Positions 1 to 5,490 of a stretch of 6,187 bases of DNA are shown one piece after another. This stretch comes from Bacteroidales bacterium (GTDB lineage Bacteria; Bacteroidota; Bacteroidia; Bacteroidales; JAADGE01): contig JALSMF010000456.1 in NCBI GenBank assembly GCA_026987795.1, positions 1 to 6,187 of the forward strand. Reading direction: 5' to 3'. The notes beneath the pieces are model-generated. The model searched no databases. It was given only the letters and a program-made list of their open reading frames with translations, and was not told the DNA's origin. Each line of letters begins with the position of its first letter. Within the stretch, counting starts at the first letter, position 1. Made by a program: the position numbers and the translations under genes.

Positions 1-1012
1 ACAACGGCAACTCTTTTTTTATTCCTCCGGATGTAATAAATCCTGTAATGTATTTAACGGGGGTTATGTCAAAAGCAGGATTAAAGGCGGAAGAACCCGG
101 ATTAGCAATTCGTATTTCCCGCTCCACTCCGCTTTTATCCTCTCCGCTTATAAATAAAATCTCATTTTCGTTTCGCTCTTCAATTTCAATTTCTTTACCC
201 GACGGGCAGTTCTTATCAAAAGTGGAATCGGGAGCCGCAATATAAAAAGGAATATTAAATTCTTTTGCTAAAACGGCTTTCTCAAAAGTTCCGATTTTAT
301 TTGCTGTATCACCGTTTGCGGCAATTCTGTCGGCACCGGTAATCACGATATCAATTTTTCCTCGCATCATTAACAATCCTGCGGCATTATCGGCAATTAT
401 AAAATGCGGTACGCCTGCTTTTTGAAGTTCCCAAGCCGTAAGCTTTGCACCTTGATTTCGCGGACGTGTTTCATCAACATAAACCGTGATTTTTTTCCCG
501 GATTCGTGTGCTTTAATTATCGGAGCTAAAGCAGAACCGTATTCGACCAATGCCAAAGGTCCGGCATTACAATGGGTTAATATTCCGAAACCGTCCTTTA
601 TCAACTCGTTACCGAATTTGCCTATACGTTTTCCGGCTTCGGCTGTCTCGTCAGCAATTTTTTGTGCTTCTTTTTCTGCTTCTTCCGGCGAAATTAAAGC
701 TTTCGGAAGCACCCTTTCTACAGCGGCAAATAAGTCTCTTGCAGTCGGGCGTGTTGCCTTAATCTCTTTCGCTGCTTTTTTAATATAATCGCTGTATTTT
801 TCTTTCGGGGCTTCGCAGGCTGCCTGCACCAAAGCAAAACCGGCGGCGGCTCCGACAGAACCGGCTCCTCTTACAAGCATATCGGTTATTGCCGTGCAAG
901 TTTCTTTATAAGTTTCAGAAATAAATACCTCTTCTTTAAAGGGAAGTTTTGTTTGGTCTGTTAAATAAACTTTACTTCTCTTAATCCAAACGGCTCTGTT
1001 GTTTTTCTGCAT
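1..1012 (-). CDS. mtnA: MtnA-type aldose-1-phosphate isomerase (S-methyl-5-thioribose-1-phosphate isomerase family), C-terminus cut by window edge
   Basis: The minus strand is open from the ATG at 1012-1010 to base 1, giving about 337 residues; MtnA proteins are usually about 340-365, so only a short C-terminal tail is missing. MtnA converts methylthioribose-1-phosphate to methylthioribulose-1-phosphate in cytoplasmic methionine salvage. Visible family signatures in order are DQTKLP (19-24), VRGAGSVGAAAG (47-58), TRPTARDL (87-94), ILTHCNAG with the expected catalytic Cys148, VDETRPRNQG, TGADRIAANGDTANKIGT with the expected catalytic Asp228, and NPAFDITP near the edge. The start overlaps the end of cdaA by 32 bases in another frame, implying co-transcription; a TTG at 1018 with GGA nine bases upstream is an alternative start. 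The usual RGAP element reads RGAG here, and related eIF2B-fold isomerases act on ribose-1,5-bisphosphate or 5-deoxyribose-1-phosphate, so the family is firm but the exact substrate is less so. Confidence 0.9.
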   Translation of the reverse strand, partial: MQKNNRAVWIKRSKVYLTDQTKLPFKEEVFISETYKETCTAITDMLVRGAGSVGAAAGFALVQAACEAPKEKYSDYIKKAAKEIKATRPTARDLFAAVERVLPKALISPEEAEKEAQKIADETAEAGKRIGKFGNELIKDGFGILTHCNAGPLALVEYGSALAPIIKAHESGKKITVYVDETRPRNQGAKLTAWELQKAGVPHFIIADNAAGLLMMRGKIDIVITGADRIAANGDTANKIGTFEKAVLAKEFNIPFYIAAPDSTFDKNCPSGKEIEIEERNENEILFISGEDKSGVEREIRIANPGSSAFNPAFDITPVKYITGFITSGGIKKELPL

Positions 1013-1754
1013 CTTCAATGTTTTTTTCCATAAAGAAATATTCAAGTTTCTTTCTCAATTCCGTAGTTCCTATATTTTTTTGATATGACGAGCCGTAAAA
1101 TAAACTTATACCGCCGGTTTGCTCAGAAACTACAATAACAACGGCATCGGTTTGCTCCGTTAATCCTAATGCAGCACGATGCCTTAATCCGAAATCTTCA
1201 TACTTTACGTCTCCGTTATCCGATACAGGCAGAATGCATCCGGCTGCAACTATTTTATCATTTTTTATTATAACGGCACCGTCGTGTAAAGGACTGTTTT
1301 TAAAAAAGAGATTATTTAATAATTGAGAAGACGTGTCGGCATTTATCTTAACACCTGTTTCTATTACGGCAAAAAGCTCCGATTCTCTGGCTATCACAAT
1401 TAAAGCTCCGGTTTTTGTTTTTGACATTGATGTGCATGCCTTTACAATTGACCAAACCTTTACGGAAGGCTCCTCATCTGAAAAAAACGGCAATAAATTT
1501 TTAAAAGAAAAGTTTATTTTAGATAAATACTTATTACTCAGCAACATAAAAAAGCGTCTTATTTCCTGCTGAAAAACTATAAGTAAGGCTATAACTCCTA
1601 CGCCCATTACATGTCCGAGAATAGAACTTATCAATATCATATCGAAGGCTTTTACAAGAAGCCAAATGAGATAAAGAAATGCTATACCAGTAAATATCTT
1701 AATTGCAGCCGTTCCTTTTATCAAATAGTAAATCTGATAAAGGAGAAATGCCAC
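981..1754 (-). CDS. cdaA: Diadenylate cyclase CdaA (membrane c-di-AMP synthase)
   Basis: CdaA condenses two ATP into cyclic di-AMP, a second messenger for osmolyte and cell-wall homeostasis, on the cytoplasmic side of the membrane. Numbered from the GTG at 1754-1752, the 257 residues show hydrophobic segments at about 1-12, 17-37 and 41-61, then the juxtamembrane FQQEIRRF (61-68), then a DAC domain with the two hallmark motifs: PLHDGA (155-160), which binds ATP and metal, and GLRHRAALG (189-197). Both active-site motifs are intact, so it should be active. The GTG is only the nearest conventional start. It has no well-placed ribosome binding site (AAAGGA lies about 19 bases away) and would cut off half of the first membrane helix; the frame stays open and family-like upstream (see 1755-1805). 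Its 3' end overlaps mtnA by 32 bases. In Bacteroidota cdaA typically follows folP directly; here three restriction-modification genes intervene. Confidence 0.93.
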   Translation of the reverse strand: MAFLLYQIYYLIKGTAAIKIFTGIAFLYLIWLLVKAFDMILISSILGHVMGVGVIALLIVFQQEIRRFFMLLSNKYLSKINFSFKNLLPFFSDEEPSVKVWSIVKACTSMSKTKTGALIVIARESELFAVIETGVKINADTSSQLLNNLFFKNSPLHDGAVIIKNDKIVAAGCILPVSDNGDVKYEDFGLRHRAALGLTEQTDAVVIVVSEQTGGISLFYGSSYQKNIGTTELRKKLEYFFMEKNIEDAEKQQSRLD

Positions 1755-1805
1755 AAGCAGAATATCTATAATATCCTTTAGCCCTATGTGAAGAAATCCG
1801 AAAAT
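1755..1805 (-). other. cdaA: Probable N-terminal extension of cdaA lacking a conventional start codon
   Basis: Reading upstream of the GTG in the same frame gives FGFLHIGLKDIIDILLV, which completes the first membrane helix and resembles the N-terminus I know from Bacteroidota CdaA proteins (a short F/I-rich start followed by DIIDILLVA). The frame is open back to a TAG at 1850-1848, but that stretch contains no in-frame ATG, GTG or TTG. Candidate non-canonical starts are ATT at 1805-1803, preceded by AAAGA at eight bases, ATA at 1814-1812, and ATC at 1823-1821. An internal ATT at 1763-1761 has AAAGGA ten bases upstream but would again truncate the helix. That the residues belong to the protein is inferred from family resemblance; which codon starts it is open. 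Confidence 0.55.
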
Positions 1806-1833
1806 AGTATTTATCTTTAAGATTGCTAAATTA

Positions 1834-1861
1834 TGAAATTTGTCGAACTAATAAAATTTCA
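1834..1861. repeat. AT-rich inverted repeat, 8-bp arms, 12-base spacer
   Basis: TGAAATTT at 1834-1841 is the exact reverse complement of AAATTTCA at 1854-1861. It lies in the gap between the restriction-modification genes and cdaA, partly upstream of the last in-frame stop before cdaA. It could be an operator, a weak RNA hairpin in the cdaA leader, or chance; arms of this composition arise easily in AT-rich DNA. Confidence 0.3.
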
Positions 1862-1881
1862 AACTGTTTTTAAACGATTCA

Positions 1882-1921
1882 GTGCATAAACCATACAATA
1901 TTAAAAACATTGCTTATGCAC
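1882..1921. repeat. Inverted repeat GTGCATAA / TTATGCAC
   Basis: GTGCATAA at 1882-1889 and TTATGCAC at 1914-1921 are perfect 8-bp inverted arms around 24 bases. The inner part also holds CAAT (1896-1899) and ATTG (1909-1912), which could extend the pairing with a bulge. The right arm lies in the loop of, and one base into, the neighbouring stem-loop at 1906-1927, so the two structures exclude each other. Confidence 0.4.
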
Positions 1922-1927
1922 AATGTT
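1901..1927 (-). terminator. Possible weak intrinsic terminator after the restriction-modification genes
   Basis: Read on the minus strand, AACATTG, an 8-base loop and CAATGTT form a 7-bp stem whose end continues as a run of five T (CAATGTTTTTAA). It begins nine bases after the stop codon of the D12 methyltransferase gene, where an intrinsic terminator is expected. The stem has only two G-C pairs, so it may be inefficient. If it works, cdaA needs a promoter of its own in the roughly 95 bases that follow; I found no convincing one there (neither sigma-70-like nor a clear Bacteroidota TTTG / TAnnTTTG pair). Confidence 0.4.
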
Positions 1928-1935
1928 GCGGTCGA

Positions 1936-2937
1936 TTAATTTTTCTCCAAAACATGTAAATATTCTTCTGTTTTATTTGTTTTGTGGTTTCTGTTTTCTT
2001 CTTTGTCTGCTCTAAAGCGTTGATAACTTGTTGAAATTAAATCATATTTCCCGTATTTCTTCATTATTCTTTTTACATCTTCAACTGACATCAATCCTTC
2101 ATTGTTATAACTTAAAAATATATACTTAAAATTCGCTTCTTTTATTAATTCTTCAAATGCTTTTTTTACAGATGATTTACTACAATATTGTGATTTATTA
2201 TAATCTCTTAATCCGGTTTTTCCTTTCGGAATAAAGTTATCATACTTTGCAATTGTATTTAGCAGATGATAATTTGCTCCGTATTGTCTTGCATTATAAG
2301 GTGGGTCTAAATACAAAATATCACCTTCAATTTTTTTAATGAGTTCATTACTGTCCTCATTAAAAACTTGATGTTTATTGTTGTTAACAATATATTCAGC
2401 AGGTTCATAAACTAACTCTTTTTGAGCTGTTTTTTTTAGGTGTTTTAAAAATGCTCCGTAAACTGAAGCTGTATTTGCAACTTTATCGGCACTTTCAAGC
2501 AAACTTGCAAGTAAAAAATAATACAGATTATCATTTATCTCATCGCTGTTTTTCCAAATCTCGATTTGATGCCTCATCGCATCAATTTTTTTACCGTTTT
2601 CATCAGAGAAATATTGTCTTCCGCTTCTGCTTCCCAAACAATAATTTTTATAAATAAAGCCCTCTTTCGGCGACAAACTGTTTAATATTTCAATATAATC
2701 TTCTTTATTAGGAATTGGCTGATGATTTTCAATATAATTTTTGTTTAAAACATAACTGTAATATTCAAAATCATTGGCAATTACTTGTTTTACTTCATTT
2801 TTAAATATTCTCCCAATAATTCCTGTACCGGCAAAAATATCACAAAAAACCTTACTGCTTAAATCGTTACCGACAACTGAATAAATAGTTGATTTTATAA
2901 AACTTGAAAGTTTGTATTTTGAACCTATGTAATTCAT
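1936..2937 (-). CDS. D12-class DNA adenine N6-methyltransferase of a type II restriction-modification system
   Basis: The 333-residue product has the arrangement of the MethyltransfD12 (Dam-like) family: the AdoMet-binding motif X NYIGSKYKL at the extreme N-terminus (2-10), motif I CDIFAGTGIIG (32-42), and the catalytic motif IV LDPPYNARQYGANYHLL (210-226), whose DPPY is the form typical of N6-adenine methylation. The region between (about 65-200) is the likely target-recognition part. It should methylate one adenine of the system's recognition sequence and protect host DNA. Its ATG (2937-2935) overlaps the endonuclease stop as ATGA, so the two are probably translationally coupled; GAAGAAG just upstream can serve as a ribosome binding site. 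Length and motifs look intact. It is not the Dam housekeeping enzyme, given the context; the recognition site cannot be deduced from sequence. Confidence 0.9.
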   Translation of the reverse strand: MNYIGSKYKLSSFIKSTIYSVVGNDLSSKVFCDIFAGTGIIGRIFKNEVKQVIANDFEYYSYVLNKNYIENHQPIPNKEDYIEILNSLSPKEGFIYKNYCLGSRSGRQYFSDENGKKIDAMRHQIEIWKNSDEINDNLYYFLLASLLESADKVANTASVYGAFLKHLKKTAQKELVYEPAEYIVNNNKHQVFNEDSNELIKKIEGDILYLDPPYNARQYGANYHLLNTIAKYDNFIPKGKTGLRDYNKSQYCSKSSVKKAFEELIKEANFKYIFLSYNNEGLMSVEDVKRIMKKYGKYDLISTSYQRFRADKEENRNHKTNKTEEYLHVLEKN

Positions 2938-3842
2938 TTGTCTTCTTCGTTATATAGTAAAATTATGTAACAAGAAACTTTATATGTCTTAATTCCTTGT
3001 GTTTTATGCTTATATGAAAATGTAATTTCAATAGGATTGTCTAAATCAAAATCTTCAATTATGGCTTTAATCCTATCAACCGTTACATCTTCATCTAAAT
3101 AGACAATTAATAAACGTGAATCAGCTCCAAAGCGCCCTTCATCTTGATATTTATATAAATATTCTGCTACAATCTCAGGATTTTTAATTGCTTTCTCTCT
3201 CCAATTCTCTTTAAATTTACGCTTAAACTCATTTGTTGGACTCTTTGCGACTTTTTGGTCAAAGGATTGACCATTAATAAAAAAATCAACTCCTCTACGA
3301 TGATTTAGTGTTGGTAAAATATTTTCATTTTTTTCAAAAATAAGCGTTTCTATAAAATCATTTCTAACAGTGTTAATCTCTTTAATTCTGCGGTATTTTA
3401 CAGCTGCTGTTTTTACTTTTTCGTCTTTAACAATTCCGTTGGAATTTTCCGAATTAATTCTTTGGACAAATTCATCAAACGCACCTTGTGAAAAAGGCCA
3501 TTCAATCCTCCCAAGTTTTAATTTTTCCCATTCTGTAATTAAAATTTGCATTGCTTTGTCAGCTTCTTTTCCATTTTTATATTTTTTTGATGTTTTGAAA
3601 ATCTCTCGAATAATTTTTAAAGCAATATTGTAATCCCATTCTATAACAATTTTTTCCCATAACTCGCTTGTTGAATAATCCAAAACTTCTTTTCCTTTAT
3701 TCTTTCCACGGGTTATTAGTTTTGTTTTTAAGTTAATATTGTCTTTATTCTCCCTTAACTTCAAAAGAAATAACTCTGCATTCTCTTTTTTCCCAATAAT
3801 TTTTTTTGCTATGTCTTCCGACATATTGTTTTTTATATTCAT
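2934..3842 (-). CDS. Candidate type II restriction endonuclease (PD-(D/E)XK-like)
   Basis: I do not recognise a named family for this 302-residue protein. The call rests on two things. First, it lies between two DNA methyltransferase genes in one transcription unit. Second, it contains GVD at 184-186 followed by FDQK at 194-197: D186-x8-D195-Q-K197 fits the metal-binding core of PD-(D/E)XK nucleases, and a later hydrophobic strand, SRLLIVYLD, suits that fold. The N-terminal half is charged and helical-looking with no signal peptide or membrane segment, so it is cytoplasmic and may contact DNA. The frame is open to a TTG at 3848, but the ATG at 3842-3840 is preferred: it follows the upstream stop by two bases and has AAAGG (3853-3857) ten bases upstream. 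Other DNA-binding or accessory roles in the modification system are possible. Confidence 0.7.
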   Translation of the reverse strand: MNIKNNMSEDIAKKIIGKKENAELFLLKLRENKDNINLKTKLITRGKNKGKEVLDYSTSELWEKIVIEWDYNIALKIIREIFKTSKKYKNGKEADKAMQILITEWEKLKLGRIEWPFSQGAFDEFVQRINSENSNGIVKDEKVKTAAVKYRRIKEINTVRNDFIETLIFEKNENILPTLNHRRGVDFFINGQSFDQKVAKSPTNEFKRKFKENWREKAIKNPEIVAEYLYKYQDEGRFGADSRLLIVYLDEDVTVDRIKAIIEDFDLDNPIEITFSYKHKTQGIKTYKVSCYIILLYNEEDK

Positions 3843-3844
3843 AA

Positions 3845-4636
3845 TCAAAATACCTTTTTAAAAACTAAAATATACTCGTGTTTAAAAATATAGTAATCAC
3901 TTTTTAATGCCCTATATCTCCAAATACCGCCTTTGCCAAGTTTTCCCCTATTTCCTTCTATGTTTTTCACAATTATCCCCTTTAATTTTACTTTAAAATT
4001 TTTTTTAATTCCGTTCAAAACATAAAATCCTAAAGGAATAACTTCGCTGTTTTTATATACATCACCAATTACAACAGCAAAATAACGATTTTTTTCAAGA
4101 TAATTTAAAGCATTTGTAACTACTGTATTAAACCGTTTTACAAATTCACTTAAATTTGATATTTGAGATAAGTCCTCTTTTTTTTCTGTAAATTTTACAA
4201 TATCCATATATGGCGGGTGCATTACAGCAAAATGAACTTTATCGCTATTGAGTTTTTTTAATGCTAAATTTATTTTTTTATCGAAATCTTTTTGATTTGT
4301 CGTATCACAATTATCCAAACAAAAATCAGTATTCGTATTTGTCATTTTTGACTGAACATAATTTATTATTTCATCATTTATATCAAAACCTATAAATTTT
4401 CTATTCAATTTTTCGCTCTCAAATAATGTTGTCCCGCTTCCAAGAAATGGGTCTAAAACAATTTCATCCTTTTTGGTATATCTTCTGATTAATTGATTTG
4501 GAATTTGCGGAATAAAATTTCCATGATATACATTTGCATGTTTACCCGATTTGTCTCGTTCTCCAATTAACCATAAACTATCAACGTTTATATCAAGCTC
4601 TTTCCAATTTTCTATGTCTAAATCATTAAATTTCAT
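3845..4636 (-). CDS. Site-specific DNA methyltransferase, N4-cytosine/N6-adenine class, HPPY motif
   Basis: The 263-residue product has an AdoMet-binding motif I VLDPFLGSGTT (60-70) preceded by a motif-X-like stretch (HGNFIPQIPNQLIRRY, 38-53), then the catalytic motif IV as HPPY (140-143), then conserved-looking VVIGDVY (188-194), PLGFYV, WRYRAL (239-244) and FKHEYILVF (251-259). The motif order X-I-IV resembles gamma-type enzymes of the N6_N4_Mtase superfamily. Motif IV normally reads D/N/S-PPY; histidine at the first position occurs in some relatives as I recall them, and leaves it open whether cytosine N4 or adenine N6 is the target. It is the first gene of the cassette, 26 bp after folP, with a good ribosome binding site. 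Two unrelated methyltransferases with one endonuclease are typical of systems with an asymmetric site, each enzyme protecting one strand. Confidence 0.88.
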   Translation of the reverse strand: MKFNDLDIENWKELDINVDSLWLIGERDKSGKHANVYHGNFIPQIPNQLIRRYTKKDEIVLDPFLGSGTTLFESEKLNRKFIGFDINDEIINYVQSKMTNTNTDFCLDNCDTTNQKDFDKKINLALKKLNSDKVHFAVMHPPYMDIVKFTEKKEDLSQISNLSEFVKRFNTVVTNALNYLEKNRYFAVVIGDVYKNSEVIPLGFYVLNGIKKNFKVKLKGIIVKNIEGNRGKLGKGGIWRYRALKSDYYIFKHEYILVFKKVF

Positions 4637-4645
4637 TTCATTAAG

Positions 4646-4650
4646 CCTCT
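4646..4650 (-). promoter_or_regulatory. Ribosome binding site of the HPPY methyltransferase gene
   Basis: AGAGG on the minus strand lies nine bases before the ATG at 4636-4634 and fixes that start. An earlier ATG a few bases upstream reads ATG AAA TGA and closes at once. The whole folP-to-methyltransferase gap is only 26 bases and shows no room for a clear separate promoter. Confidence 0.65.
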
Positions 4651-4662
4651 ATATCTAATTAA

Positions 4663-5487
4663 TTACCGCAACTTTTTGAAAACTTCAACAATTTGCTTTG
4701 TTTCTTTTACGTCATGAACTCTCAAGATATTTGCTCCTTTCTGCAGAGCAATCATATTTAAGGCAATAGTTCCGGGTAAAGCGTCTTCCGGAGTTTCATT
4801 ATTTAATTTATAAATCATTGATTTTCTTGACAAGCCGACTAAAACAGGTCTTTCGGCTATCTGAAACAACTCTAACCCGCTTAATATTTGATAGTTGTGT
4901 TTTATTGTTTTCCCGAAGCCAAAACCCGGATCTATAATAATATCGTTAATACCTGTTTTTTTTGCAATTTCAATTTTTTCCGAGAAATATTTTAAAAGTT
5001 CTTTTATAACGTCATCATACTGAGGATTGTTTTGCATATCAGCAGGCGTTCCTTTAATGTGCATAATTATATAAGGAACCTGCAGGCGTGCTGCTGTATC
5101 AAACATTTTTTTGTCAAAATTCCCGCCGGAAATATCATTAATAATATCAACATTGTAATTATTGACGACAAATTCGGCAATTTCAGACCTGTATGTGTCA
5201 ACTGATAAAATAATATCGGGAAATATATCTCTGATAATATTCAAAGCTCTGTCAAGTCGTTTTTTTTCTTCTTTTGCAGAAATAAACTCGGCACCGGGAC
5301 GAGATGAAAATGCTCCGACATCTATAATATCGGCACCTTCGCTTACAAGCTCCTTTACTTTAAAAGATATTTCCTTCTCTGCCGTATATTTTCCTCCGTC
5401 ATAAAACGAATCGGGCGTAATATTTAAAATTCCGGCAATTTTAGGTTCTGATAAATCGAGTAATTTTCCGTTACAATTTATTGTCAT
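4663..5487 (-). CDS. folP: Dihydropteroate synthase
   Basis: DHPS joins p-aminobenzoate to 6-hydroxymethyl-dihydropterin diphosphate in folate synthesis and is the sulfonamide target. At 274 residues it is a full-length single-domain enzyme. Signatures run in order: GILNITPDSFYDGG (19-32, with the metal-linked Asn22), IDVGAFSSRPGA (55-66), SVDTYR (95-100), NDISGG (117-122), MHIKGTPADMQ (142-152), DPGFGFGKT (186-194), GLSRKS (218-223, with Lys222) and RVHDV (256-260, with Arg256 and His258). All residues known to line the pterin and phosphate sites in the family appear present. The ATG at 5487 is three bases after the CHAT gene stop, and AGGA (5497-5500) nine bases upstream lies inside that gene, so the two are co-transcribed. 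Both ends are intact, so the insertion downstream did not damage it. Confidence 0.96.
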   Translation of the reverse strand: MTINCNGKLLDLSEPKIAGILNITPDSFYDGGKYTAEKEISFKVKELVSEGADIIDVGAFSSRPGAEFISAKEEKKRLDRALNIIRDIFPDIILSVDTYRSEIAEFVVNNYNVDIINDISGGNFDKKMFDTAARLQVPYIIMHIKGTPADMQNNPQYDDVIKELLKYFSEKIEIAKKTGINDIIIDPGFGFGKTIKHNYQILSGLELFQIAERPVLVGLSRKSMIYKLNNETPEDALPGTIALNMIALQKGANILRVHDVKETKQIVEVFKKLR

Positions 5488-5490
5488 TTT

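Larger units (their letters stand above)
1936..4636 (-). other. Candidate M-R-M restriction-modification cassette inserted between folP and cdaA
   Basis: Three co-directional genes form a unit: an HPPY-type methyltransferase, a candidate endonuclease starting two bases after its stop, and a D12-class methyltransferase overlapping the endonuclease stop by four bases. Sampled lines of the cassette (2101, 2701, 3301, 4321) have about 11-13 G+C per 60 bases, whereas sampled flanking lines (601, 841, 1141, 1261, 5041) have 16-37. This step, together with the interruption of a gene pair usually adjacent in Bacteroidota, suggests acquisition by transfer. No integrase, transposase, tRNA or convincing target duplication is visible at either end, so the mode of entry cannot be read. 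Confidence 0.7.

Noticed and set aside
48..788. Open frames on the plus strand over the first kilobase (48-245, 486-788, 550-762)
   Set aside because: They lie antisense to the MtnA coding sequence, which has clear family motifs through the whole region; the translations show no recognisable features.
1333..1572. Plus-strand open frame inside cdaA
   Set aside because: Shadow of the DAC-domain coding region on the opposite strand.
1806..1935. A small gene or RNA in the gap between the cassette and cdaA
   Set aside because: The only minus-strand ATG frames close within about a dozen codons; beyond the inverted repeats and possible terminator nothing is visible.
2451..3633. Plus-strand open frames (2451-2657, 3370-3633) inside the methyltransferase and nuclease genes
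   Set aside because: Antisense shadows; no ribosome binding site or family resemblance.
3846..3848. TTG at 3848 as the start of the nuclease gene
   Set aside because: It overlaps the preceding stop codon, and the ATG two codons later has a better-placed ribosome binding site.
1762..4657. Short shared word ATATCTA near both cassette ends (about 1762 and 4651) as a possible target-site duplication
   Set aside because: Seven bases in AT-rich sequence is expected by chance, and the left copy lies inside the cdaA coding region, not at a plausible junction.
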